From assembly GCA_028287345.1 (NCBI GenBank), contig JAQBPV010000149.1, positions 1 through 55,194 of the forward strand: a DNA stretch of 55,194 nucleotides. The letters are read 5' to 3'. This document shows, piece after piece, positions 1 through 8,956 of this stretch (position 1 is the first letter of the stretch; the number at the start of each line of letters is the position of its first letter). The stretch comes from Gemmatimonadota bacterium (lineage in GTDB: Bacteria; Gemmatimonadota; Gemmatimonadetes; Gemmatimonadales; Gemmatimonadaceae). A model generated the notes under the pieces. That model saw nothing but the letters and a program-made list of their open reading frames with translations, made no database searches and was not told where the DNA came from. The position numbers and the translations under genes are program-made.

Positions 1-2672
1 TGTACCACAACGACTGCCACGGCGGCTTCACGGACGTCTCGGCCAAGGCGGGCATTCTCGCCGAAGCGGGTTACGGGCTTGGAGTGGCCGTGGCGGATCT
101 GAACGGTGACGGCCGGCCGGACATCTACGTCTCGAACGATGGCGCACCTAACGACGTCGTTTACATCAACAACGGTGACGGCACGTTTCGCAACAGGGCG
201 GCACAGTCCATCAAGCATGGAAGCTTTGCCGGTATGGGTGTCGACATCGGCGACTTCAACAACGATGGGCAACCCGACATCCTGCAGGTCGACATGCTTC
301 CGGCGGCGCTCAGTCGCCGCAAGCTGGTGGGGGGCAACACGACGTACCGCGGCCTGATCGAGTCTCGCTCGCGCGGATTGCGCGACGACTACGATGCCAA
401 CAGCCTACAGCTCAACAACGGGATCGCGCCGGATGGCGATGTCCTCTTCAGCGAAATCGGGCGTATGGCTGGTGTGTCCGCCACCGAGTGGAGCTGGAGC
501 GCGCTGTTCGTCGACTTCGACAATGACGGCCTGAAGGACATCTTCATCGGCAACGGCTATCCCAAGGCCGTTAACGATTTCGATTACTCCGAGGCAGCCA
601 ATGCGGCGTATCGGAGGGGTGATACGAAGCGCGTTCACCAACTGCTCAAGGACGTCTACACCTTCGAGGTTCCGAACTTCGTGTTCCGGAACAATGGCGA
701 CCTGACGTTCACGGACAAGTCCAGGACGTGGGGCCTCGACACGCCCAGCATTTCCTACGGAGCCGCCTACGCGGATCTCGACAACGACGGCAAGCTCGAT
801 CTCGTCGTGAACAACATGAACGCGCCGGCATTCATCTATCAGAATGTCCAGCCAACCGACGACGTTCACCATTGGCTGGGCGTCAAGCTCGTGGGGGACT
901 CGCTCAACACTCACGGCATCGGCGCCACGCTGAGCCTGTTCACGGGCGGCCGAACGCAGCAGATCTACAACACGCCAGTCCATGGTTTCATGTCCAGCAT
1001 GGACGGACCGGTCCACTTCGGCCTCGGCAGCGCCAAACACGTCGACAGCCTGCGAGTCACCTGGCCCGGCGAGCGTGCACAGGTACTGAGGAATCTCGAT
1101 CCGGATCGGATCATCGTCGTCAGGAAGGCAGATGCAAATGCCGTGGGGTTGCCGCCGGCGGGTCCATCGACGACGGCCACCCTGTTCGAGAACGTCACGC
1201 TGCCGGGATTGGCGTACCTTCATCACGCGCCGGCGCAGATCGATTACGCCATACAGGCCCTCCTGCCGTACATGCCGTCCCGTCAGGGTCCCCCGATCGC
1301 TGTGGGCGACGTGAATGGCGACGGTCTCGACGACGTCTTCATCGGCGGCGGTGGGGCAGGGACGCCCGGCAAGCTGTTCGTGCAGCAGAAGGATGGACGG
1401 TTCGCCGAACTGAATCAGGGACAGCCATGGTTGGCCGACGCCGCGTACGAAGACTGGGGCGCACAGTTCTTCGACGCGAATGGCGATGGCCTGCCCGACC
1501 TCTACGTCGCAAGTGGCGGATATCAGCTCTCCCCGATTTCTCCCCTTCTGCAGGGGCGCCTGTACATCAACACGGGAGCTGGTCGTTTTACCCGTGCTCC
1601 CGCGAATGCACTTCCGCCGATGCTCACGAGCACGGCCGCGGTGCGCGCCGGCGACTTTAGCGGGGACGGAAAGCCTGACCTCTTCATCGGTGGACGACTC
1701 ATCCCGAGAAGCTATCCCGCTCCATCGAGGAGCTACCTGCTGCGTAACGATGGTGATCACTTCACCGATGTCACGGAGCAGGTCGCCCCGGAGCTCGCGC
1801 ATCCCGGCGGAATGGTGACTGATGCCGTCTGGGTCGACTTCGACGGCGACGGGAAGCTCGATCTCATCACGGTCGGCGAGTGGATGCCCATCCAGTTCTA
1901 CCACAACGACGGGAAGCAGCTACGGAACGTGACCGCGTCGACCGGACTCCCGGCCTCGCGTGGCTGGTGGAGCAGCATCGCTGTGGGAGACTTCGATGGC
2001 GACGGTCGCCCCGACATCGTGGCTGGCAATCTTGGATTGAACCACAGCTACACGACGTCACCGTCGAGCAAGTTTGGCGTCTACGGCGCGGACTTCTCGG
2101 GCAATCGTGGCTACGATGTCGTTCTAACGCAGGAAGAAGGCGGAGTCGAATATCCACTTTCTGGACTTGCACCGCTCGGACGCGAGATCTACACGCTTGG
2201 CCTGCGCTATCCCACTTACGGCGCGTTCGCAAAAGCGTCCATTCCGCAGCTGTTCAACCCTGCGCAGCTTCAGCAGGGCGTACACTATCAGGCCGACACG
2301 TTTGCGAGTGTGTTTCTGCACAACGATGGAGGAGGAAAGTTCACCTCCACTCCACTTCCGAACCTGGCGCAGATTGCGCCGATCAAGGGCATCATTCCGT
2401 ACGACGCTGACGGCGATGGTCACCTGGATCTCCTCGTCGCAGGCAACCTGTTCGAGACAGAGCCGAACACGCCGAGGGCGGACGCGGGCAATGGGCTGTT
2501 CCTGAAGGGTGACGGCAAGGGCCACTTCACTGCCGTGTCGCCTCGCGCGAGCGGCTTTCTGGCGCCGCGCAATGTCGCAGGCCTCGCCCTTCTCAACACG
2601 CCTACGGGCAAGGCGGTGCTGGTGGCCAATACCGGCGATTCGCTTCAGGTGATCAAGGTGCGTAAACGCTGA
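1..2672 (+). CDS. FG-GAP/VCBS repeat protein with ASPIC/UnbV-like domain (CRTAC1 family), 5' truncated by window edge
   Basis: Frame stays open upstream of the listed start to base 3 (YHNDCHGGFTDVSAKAGILAEAGYGLGVAVADLNGDGRPD). Many D-x-[DN]-x-D-G FG-GAP repeats and an ASPIC-like segment (NTHGIGATLSLFTGGRTQ...). Confidence 0.93.
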   Translation, partial: YHNDCHGGFTDVSAKAGILAEAGYGLGVAVADLNGDGRPDIYVSNDGAPNDVVYINNGDGTFRNRAAQSIKHGSFAGMGVDIGDFNNDGQPDILQVDMLPAALSRRKLVGGNTTYRGLIESRSRGLRDDYDANSLQLNNGIAPDGDVLFSEIGRMAGVSATEWSWSALFVDFDNDGLKDIFIGNGYPKAVNDFDYSEAANAAYRRGDTKRVHQLLKDVYTFEVPNFVFRNNGDLTFTDKSRTWGLDTPSISYGAAYADLDNDGKLDLVVNNMNAPAFIYQNVQPTDDVHHWLGVKLVGDSLNTHGIGATLSLFTGGRTQQIYNTPVHGFMSSMDGPVHFGLGSAKHVDSLRVTWPGERAQVLRNLDPDRIIVVRKADANAVGLPPAGPSTTATLFENVTLPGLAYLHHAPAQIDYAIQALLPYMPSRQGPPIAVGDVNGDGLDDVFIGGGGAGTPGKLFVQQKDGRFAELNQGQPWLADAAYEDWGAQFFDANGDGLPDLYVASGGYQLSPISPLLQGRLYINTGAGRFTRAPANALPPMLTSTAAVRAGDFSGDGKPDLFIGGRLIPRSYPAPSRSYLLRNDGDHFTDVTEQVAPELAHPGGMVTDAVWVDFDGDGKLDLITVGEWMPIQFYHNDGKQLRNVTASTGLPASRGWWSSIAVGDFDGDGRPDIVAGNLGLNHSYTTSPSSKFGVYGADFSGNRGYDVVLTQEEGGVEYPLSGLAPLGREIYTLGLRYPTYGAFAKASIPQLFNPAQLQQGVHYQADTFASVFLHNDGGGKFTSTPLPNLAQIAPIKGIIPYDADGDGHLDLLVAGNLFETEPNTPRADAGNGLFLKGDGKGHFTAVSPRASGFLAPRNVAGLALLNTPTGKAVLVANTGDSLQVIKVRKR

Positions 2673-2704
2673 CACGGCACTGGAGCGAGTGCCCCAGTGC
2701 CGTG
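2673..2704. terminator. Bidirectional hairpin between convergent genes
   Basis: Perfect 11-bp stem CACGGCACTGG / CCAGTGCCGTG with a 10-nt loop, directly after the TGA at 2670-2672 and before the SusD stop. Confidence 0.75.
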
Positions 2705-2733
2705 CGCGAACCGCCTTCAGTGTTGCCGGGAGA

Positions 2734-4545
2734 TTACCAGCCCGGATTCTGCGTGAGCCCGGCGCCGCCCGTGCCGCCCTTGCTCAAGTCGATCTGAATC
2801 GATGGAATGGGATAGAGGGTGTGCTTGGTCCCGACCGTCGCGGCGTTCGCGAGATACAGTCGCCGAGTCTTTTCGGATCCGCCACCAACACCGTTGATGT
2901 ACGCCGGAATGACTGTTTCCACCTGACCCCAGCGCCGGAGGTCGAAGAACCGCTGACCCTCCATCGCCAACTCGAGACGACGCTCCGTGCGTACCGCTTC
3001 ACGTGCAGCGGCCTGCGTGGCGAAGAATGGCGACCCTGCCGGATAGGTGCTGATGTTGTAGTTCGCCCAGGTGACTGAAGCGTCGCCATAGGGAACCGCC
3101 ATGTTTGCCGCCGTCGTGCCGGGCCCCTGCACACGCACCTTGGCCCGCGTCCTGATCTGGTTCACCAGCGCCATGGCATTCGGCAGCGAGCCGACTTCCA
3201 CTTCCGCCTCGGCGAGAAGGAGCATCACATCGGCGAAGCGCAGCAGGTGGATGTTGACGGAGTTCAACTGCGTATTCTGCCATCCGACCGTCGAGATCGC
3301 GCCGCTGGACTTCTCGGCTGCATTCTTCTTGGCTTCGTAGAATCCGCCGTTCGCCACGTCACGCACCCACGTGGAGTTTTCCGGACCCCAGTCCTTATAC
3401 GGTACGCCATCGCGACCAACCGTCCAGTCGAGCCGAGGATCGACGGGCGGCTTGAGGTTCGCGTCCAGGTTCGCGTTGTTCGTGTTCCACGTGGTGGGAG
3501 CCGTGAGTGACATCGGCAACCCCGTCGCCGCATCCGTGCCGAAGAAGTTCACGAGGTTCTGCGACGGCTGGTGAAATCCGCAGCATCCGCCCGGGCTGCT
3601 GCTGCCACCGTTGGGCAGGTTCAACCGCTCGCCGAAATTCGCGTTGTTTCCGTTCGGCTCGCCGTCATTCGCCGACGCCTGATAGGCGAAGACGGTTTCC
3701 TTGCCATTCTCCTGGGCGAAGATGCCGGTCCAGACCTTGTCGTAGCTGCTCTCCAGTGCGTAGGGACCGTTGTTGACGACGTCCTTCAGGGTGACGAGCG
3801 CACCCGCAAAATCCTTCTTGTACATCTGGACCCGGCCCTTGAGCGCCTTCGCTGTCCACTGCGAGGCGCGACCGACACTGCCGCCGCGAGGAGACACTGG
3901 TAGCAGGGCGATTGCTGCGTCCAGATCCTTGATGATCTCGTCGATTGCCGCAGCCTGCGTGAGGTTCGCCTTCCGGAAATCCGTATCTCCTTCGCGATAG
4001 TAGGGGATGTTTCCCCACATCTTCCACGCTTCGAAGTGGAAGTACGCGCGGAGGAAGGTCGCCTCGCCCTCGATACCCTTCTGGTCCACTGGCAGTATCT
4101 CGCCGGGTTTGGCGGTGATGACCGACCTGAGGAGGTTGATGGCGGCGTTCGAGCGGCTGATGCCCTCGTACGTGGCCTTCCACTTGTCGTTCAGGTCTCC
4201 CTGTGCATCAGGTGAAGACCAGGCATAGGCCTCCACTGCCGTGATTCCTGGCTGGTCGCTCGCCGTCGATCCCTTGTAGGAATCGTCGCTCGCCACACTG
4301 GCCCAGATCCAGTTGCTGGCGGCACTGCCCCACCCGCCGCCGACACCATTGCTGTAGTCGAGCTGTCTGTACGCCGCGATGAGCGAACCTTCCACTCCCG
4401 CTTTGGTCCCCAGCGTACCCTGATCCAGTGTCCCCTGCGGCAGCGCGGCATCCGTGAGGAAATTCTTGCACCCATGCAGGGTCCCCAGGGAGCACAACAT
4501 CACTGCCATGCCAATGAGCACTGGCCGCTTCGAAACCTTGTTCAT
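2734..4545 (-). CDS. RagB/SusD family nutrient-uptake outer membrane lipoprotein
   Basis: Lipobox-like LGTLHGC near N-terminus, SusD-type helical sequence, C-terminal RRLELAMEGQRFFDLRRWG...YPIPSIQIDLS...LTQNPGW. ORF extends to 4572; MNKVSKRP start preferred. Confidence 0.93.
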   Translation of the reverse strand: MNKVSKRPVLIGMAVMLCSLGTLHGCKNFLTDAALPQGTLDQGTLGTKAGVEGSLIAAYRQLDYSNGVGGGWGSAASNWIWASVASDDSYKGSTASDQPGITAVEAYAWSSPDAQGDLNDKWKATYEGISRSNAAINLLRSVITAKPGEILPVDQKGIEGEATFLRAYFHFEAWKMWGNIPYYREGDTDFRKANLTQAAAIDEIIKDLDAAIALLPVSPRGGSVGRASQWTAKALKGRVQMYKKDFAGALVTLKDVVNNGPYALESSYDKVWTGIFAQENGKETVFAYQASANDGEPNGNNANFGERLNLPNGGSSSPGGCCGFHQPSQNLVNFFGTDAATGLPMSLTAPTTWNTNNANLDANLKPPVDPRLDWTVGRDGVPYKDWGPENSTWVRDVANGGFYEAKKNAAEKSSGAISTVGWQNTQLNSVNIHLLRFADVMLLLAEAEVEVGSLPNAMALVNQIRTRAKVRVQGPGTTAANMAVPYGDASVTWANYNISTYPAGSPFFATQAAAREAVRTERRLELAMEGQRFFDLRRWGQVETVIPAYINGVGGGSEKTRRLYLANAATVGTKHTLYPIPSIQIDLSKGGTGGAGLTQNPGW

Positions 4546-4575
4546 AGCAGCCCTCTGATTGAAGAATTTCATGGA

Positions 4576-7500
4576 TCAGAACGAGGTGGTGAAACCGATG
4601 CTGATCGTGCGGCTGCTCGGATACACGCCCGAGTCGATCCCCATGGCCTGATCGCGATTGTCGCCGAGCGAGCTGGTGGTATTCAGCTTGGGCAGCGAGG
4701 GGTCGAGACCTGGATAGCCAGTGATGGTGAAGAGGTTTTCGCCCTGCACGTAGACGCGCGTGTTCGAGAAGTATCTCGACATCGACTGCGGGAGCGTGTA
4801 ACCGAGCTGCAGGTTCCGCAGGCGCGTATAGGAGCCGTCCTCGACGTAATAGCTGCTGATCGCCTTGCTGTAGGTATCGCTGTTGTCCAGCTTCGGATAC
4901 TTCGCATTGAGGTTCGTCGGCGTCCAGGAGTTCGCGAGCAGGTCGCTGCGCACGTTGGTGAAGAAATCCTGGAAGACGTAGAAGTCCTTCTGCGACTCGA
5001 AGATCTTGTTCCCGTACGAGCCGAAGAACGTGCCGTTCAGATCCCAGTTGCCGCGACGGTACCCCAGATCTAGACCACCCGTGAATTTCGGGTGCGGGTT
5101 TCCGATGATGACGCGGTCCTTGTCGTTGATGACCTTGTCACCGTTGGTATCGGCGAACTTGATGCGACCCGGCGCAGCGCCCGTCTGGCTCGCCGACGCA
5201 GCGACGTCAGCGGCATCCCTGAAGAAGCCGAGCGACTGCAGGCCGAAGAACGAGCCGATTGGCGCGCCAAGCTGGTTGATCGAGATGTTGCCGACACGGT
5301 TCGAGAACGACCCGAGGAAGAACGTCTGGACCCCGTCGATCGATTCGATCTTGTTGTCGTAGTGGCTGCCGGTGAACGTGACGTTCCAGTTCACCGCCTG
5401 GTGGCCCACCGAGAAATCGTACCCCTTGTTGTTGATCTTGCCGATGTTCACGATCGGCGAAGCGGCGAGGCCGGCGGTCCCTGGCAGGGCCGGGTTGTAG
5501 AGCAGATCGTCGGTGGTCCTGGTGTACCAGTCGAACACCACGCTGATCGCATTGTCGAACAGCGCGAGGTCGGCGCCGATGTTCGTCGACTTCTGCTTCT
5601 CCCACTTCAGATTGGCGTTCCCGATCGATACCTCGCGGAAGCCCGACTGCACTGACGTGTTGGACCCGTTGATGTCGTAGTACGTATCGCCGTTGCTGCC
5701 GCCGAACTGGTTGAGCGTGCGGCCCGACGGAATCGACTGATTGCCGGTGATGCCATAGCCCGCGCGCAGCATGACATCCGACAACACGCGGTTGTTCTCG
5801 AGGAAGCTCTCCTTCGAGATTCTCCAGCCGAGTCCCACGGCCGGGAACGTACCCCACTGGTGAGTCGGTCCAAGGCGCGAGGAACCGTCGCGACGGACGG
5901 TGCCGCTGAGGATGTACTTGTCAGCGAAATTGTAGTCGGCCTTGCCGAAGTACGACAGCAGGGCGCTCTCTCCGCCAAAGCTGTTCACCACCTTGCTCTT
6001 CGCATCGCCGAGCGCGTCCTGAATGTACCGCGCATTGAGGTCGGACGAGAGCAGGTTCGCCTCGGAGCCCTGAATCTGCCGGTTCGCAGAATGCTGCGCC
6101 TCCTGTCCAACCAGCAGGCTCAGTCCATTCCGGTTGTACTGCCGATTGAACTTCGCCGTGTTGCTCCACGTCCAGTCGGTCTGCGTATTCTGGTTCTCGT
6201 TGATGGCGTTGCTGAACGTCGCTTCTGCATTTTCCGGCGTCGGCGCGGTGTAGCCATTGAACGTGCGCTGGTAGGCGCTGAATCCCAGGCTGGTCCGCAG
6301 GGCGATGTACGGGTTCACCGTGAGCCCGGTGAACACGTTGCCGAACACACGATTGTTCGCGGTGACGTTGTTCCGTCCCTCGTACGCGACCTTCAGCGGG
6401 TTCGTGTTGTTGCCGAGACCCACGGCCTTTCCTGATGCGAAGTTGCCCATCGCGTCATAGACCGCGACGACCGGCTGCGACAGGATATTCTTGCCGATGA
6501 GGCCAGTCTCGCCACCCTGATCGTCCGGGAGGCCGCCGAAATGACGCTCGCCCGAGAGGGCAACGTTCTCACCGAACTGCAGCTTGCCCCGGTTGAACTG
6601 CGTGTTCACCCGGACGTTCGCGCGCTTGAAGTTGGTGTATGCCGCAGTGCCGTCCTGATCGAAGTAGTTGAACGACACACCATAGCCGTTGTCCGCGCCT
6701 GCACCGGCAATGCTGAGGTTATAGTCCCCAACGCGTCCGGGCTTGCCGAAGACGGCGTCCCACCAGTTCGTGCCTGGGCTGCCGAGCTGAATCAGGGTGT
6801 TCGGATAGGAATACTTCGAGAGATCGACGCCGGTGATCTGGCCGAAGGCGTTCGTCGTCACGCCGGTGCCCGGTGCCGCATACGTATACGTCGGCACGGT
6901 CGGGTTGTTCGGGTCACCGAAAATGTTGGTCGGGACCTTGAGGCCGGCACCCTCGTAGCTCGCCTTCTCGACTGCGAAGTAGTCGAGCGAGTTGGTGACG
7001 AGGAACTTGTCATAGCCATTCACTGGCGACGCGTAGCCCGTCCGCATGGACGCCGTCATCTTCGGTGGACCAAACGCGCCACGCTTGATCGTCTCGATGA
7101 GGATCACGCCGTTGCTGGCGCGCGAGCCGTAGATCGAGGCGGACGACGCATCCTTCAGCACCTGGATCGACGAGATGTCGTTCGGGTTGATGAAGTTGAT
7201 GTAGGAGTCCTGGACCGGCACGCCGTCGATGACGTAGAGCGGATCGTTGTTCTGAAAGGAGCTGATGCCGCGGATGCGCACCGTGCTGCGCGAGCCGGGC
7301 GATCCGTTGCTCGCCACCGAGATGCCAGGGACGGCATCGAGACGCTGGAGGATACTGGCCGAGGTCGGACGCTGCGCCGACTCGATGTTGATGCTCGAGA
7401 CGGCGCCCGTGATGTCGCCGCGCCGCTGTTCGGTATAGGCGGTGACGACGACCTCCTCGAGATACGAGATCTGCGACATCTGCACGTCGATGCGCGTGCG

Positions 7501-7809
7501 TCCGCCGATCTGCGCCTGTTGCGGTTTCCGGCCGAAGCTGACGAAAGTCAGCACGCCATCGCTTGGCGCGGTGATGCTGTACCGGCCGTTATCCGTGGTG
7601 ACCGCCCGCGTCGTCGAGCCCAGCACACCCACCGCGACTCTGCCGAGGGGCGCTCCCGATGACGAGGTGACGGTTCCGCTGATCGCAATTTGCTGAGCCG
7701 ACGCCGTAATGCTGAGCGCGAGCCCCAACAGCATGCTCGCTCCCAAGGCGCGAAGACCGCGCAAGGGATCGAGCCAGACTGACCGCCGGTCCGGCAACGT
7801 CTTCTCCAT
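4576..7809 (-). CDS. SusC/RagA family TonB-linked outer membrane receptor
   Basis: N-terminal carboxypeptidase-like domain, plug motif NNDPLYVIDGVPVQDS, C-terminal SSRTISIGFTTSF. MEKTLPD start at 7809 has upstream GGAGG. Confidence 0.95.
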   Translation of the reverse strand: MEKTLPDRRSVWLDPLRGLRALGASMLLGLALSITASAQQIAISGTVTSSSGAPLGRVAVGVLGSTTRAVTTDNGRYSITAPSDGVLTFVSFGRKPQQAQIGGRTRIDVQMSQISYLEEVVVTAYTEQRRGDITGAVSSINIESAQRPTSASILQRLDAVPGISVASNGSPGSRSTVRIRGISSFQNNDPLYVIDGVPVQDSYINFINPNDISSIQVLKDASSASIYGSRASNGVILIETIKRGAFGPPKMTASMRTGYASPVNGYDKFLVTNSLDYFAVEKASYEGAGLKVPTNIFGDPNNPTVPTYTYAAPGTGVTTNAFGQITGVDLSKYSYPNTLIQLGSPGTNWWDAVFGKPGRVGDYNLSIAGAGADNGYGVSFNYFDQDGTAAYTNFKRANVRVNTQFNRGKLQFGENVALSGERHFGGLPDDQGGETGLIGKNILSQPVVAVYDAMGNFASGKAVGLGNNTNPLKVAYEGRNNVTANNRVFGNVFTGLTVNPYIALRTSLGFSAYQRTFNGYTAPTPENAEATFSNAINENQNTQTDWTWSNTAKFNRQYNRNGLSLLVGQEAQHSANRQIQGSEANLLSSDLNARYIQDALGDAKSKVVNSFGGESALLSYFGKADYNFADKYILSGTVRRDGSSRLGPTHQWGTFPAVGLGWRISKESFLENNRVLSDVMLRAGYGITGNQSIPSGRTLNQFGGSNGDTYYDINGSNTSVQSGFREVSIGNANLKWEKQKSTNIGADLALFDNAISVVFDWYTRTTDDLLYNPALPGTAGLAASPIVNIGKINNKGYDFSVGHQAVNWNVTFTGSHYDNKIESIDGVQTFFLGSFSNRVGNISINQLGAPIGSFFGLQSLGFFRDAADVAASASQTGAAPGRIKFADTNGDKVINDKDRVIIGNPHPKFTGGLDLGYRRGNWDLNGTFFGSYGNKIFESQKDFYVFQDFFTNVRSDLLANSWTPTNLNAKYPKLDNSDTYSKAISSYYVEDGSYTRLRNLQLGYTLPQSMSRYFSNTRVYVQGENLFTITGYPGLDPSLPKLNTTSSLGDNRDQAMGIDSGVYPSSRTISIGFTTSF

Positions 7810-8212
7810 TGTCAATCCTCCGAGTGGCGCATGCGTGAATCCTCCTGGTCCGTTAGGACTGCGGGGCCGTACATCAACGATGTGAGTGAGGTCAAACGGG
7901 GCGGGCGCCGCGCGGCTCGACGGCATCGCGATGTCGCTGCGATGTGAGCCCACGCATGCATCGGCACTGTCGACGTTTGTCGGCAGCGCGAACAAAGACC
8001 CGCCAGGTGGCGGCTGGGCGAAACGACTTCGACGAAGCAGCTGCGTACGACCGTCCAGGTGAGGAGGAGGTCAGCGACGACTGTACTTCATACCGCGTAG
8101 CCGGTTACGCGACATCGCGTAGGGCGCGGGACACCCCGTTCTACAGCCCAAAAGGCGGCTTGTCAAGTAAGTGGAGAAAAGCGGACTTTGGCCTTCCGCC
8201 TATCTCCTCGCC

Positions 8213-8289
8213 CATGCATTTGACCGCCCCACATGCAAATGCGCCACATCTTTATGCAAAGCTTTTTTGCCATGCAACGCTTTTTGGGC
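8213..8289. promoter_or_regulatory. Phased ATGCAA/T direct-repeat array between divergent SusC and DinB genes
   Basis: ATGCAT at 8213, ATGCAA at 8233, 8254 and 8272 (spacing 20, 21, 18 bp). Last two are in an imperfect 18-bp tandem ATGCAAAGCTTTTTTGCC / ATGCAACGCTTTTTGGGC. Confidence 0.45.
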
Positions 8290-8416
8290 CGTCCGTCGCG
8301 ATACGTCTGAAGCGCTGGTCCTTGCCACGCCGCACTGGCACCTCGGCCACCGGTGCCCTAGCATCAGCGTTCTCTGTAGCTCGCACTCACCCGCGCACAA
8401 CCCGGAGCACCGCTCG

Positions 8417-8917
8417 ATGATCAGAACCATTGCCGATTTCGTGGCTGTCTGGAACCACGAAGCCGACAGCACCAAATCGCTGTTTCGCGCACTCTCCGAT
8501 GCATCGATGGCGCAGTCCATCAACGCCGAGCACCGTGACCTCGGCCGTCTCGCATGGCACATCACGACGACCATCCGCGAGATGATGGAGCGCACCGGAT
8601 TGCATGTCGAAGGTCCCGACCCGGACGCACCCGTGCCGTCGACCTCCGCAGAGATCGTCCGCACCTACGAGACGTCTTCCGCGTCACTGGTGAAAGCGCT
8701 CGACAGCTGGACCGACGCGACACTCGACGAGAAGGACAACATGTACGGCGAGGAATGGCGTCGCAGCGTGACGCTCCAGATCCTCCTGCTGCACCAGACG
8801 CATCATCGCGGTCAGATGACGGTGCTCATGCGACAGGCGGGGCTCGCCGTTCCCGGCATGTATGGTCCGTCGAAGGAGGACTGGGCCAAGTACGGCATGC
8901 CGAGCCCCGCGATCTGA
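8417..8917 (+). CDS. DinB family protein
   Basis: LGRLAWHITTTIREMME and LLHQTHHRGQMTVLMRQAG...GMYGPSKEDWAKYG are DinB-like with metal-binding His. ATG at 8417. Confidence 0.88.
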   Translation: MIRTIADFVAVWNHEADSTKSLFRALSDASMAQSINAEHRDLGRLAWHITTTIREMMERTGLHVEGPDPDAPVPSTSAEIVRTYETSSASLVKALDSWTDATLDEKDNMYGEEWRRSVTLQILLLHQTHHRGQMTVLMRQAGLAVPGMYGPSKEDWAKYGMPSPAI

Positions 8918-8925
8918 GCGCTCGG

Positions 8926-8956
8926 CGCGACGGCGCGGGCGCGCTACGCCGTCGCG
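8926..8956. terminator. Hairpin between convergent DinB and LysR genes
   Basis: Perfect 10-bp stem CGCGACGGCG / CGCCGTCGCG with an 11-nt loop, overlapping the 3' end of the LysR gene. Confidence 0.55.

Noticed and set aside
405-1904. Antisense 499-aa ORF inside the FG-GAP gene
   Set aside because: High-GC antisense frame over a clearly coding gene; no family motif.
6541-7662. 373-aa plus-strand ORF antisense to SusC
   Set aside because: Low-complexity, Arg/Asp-rich translation opposite a certain SusC gene.
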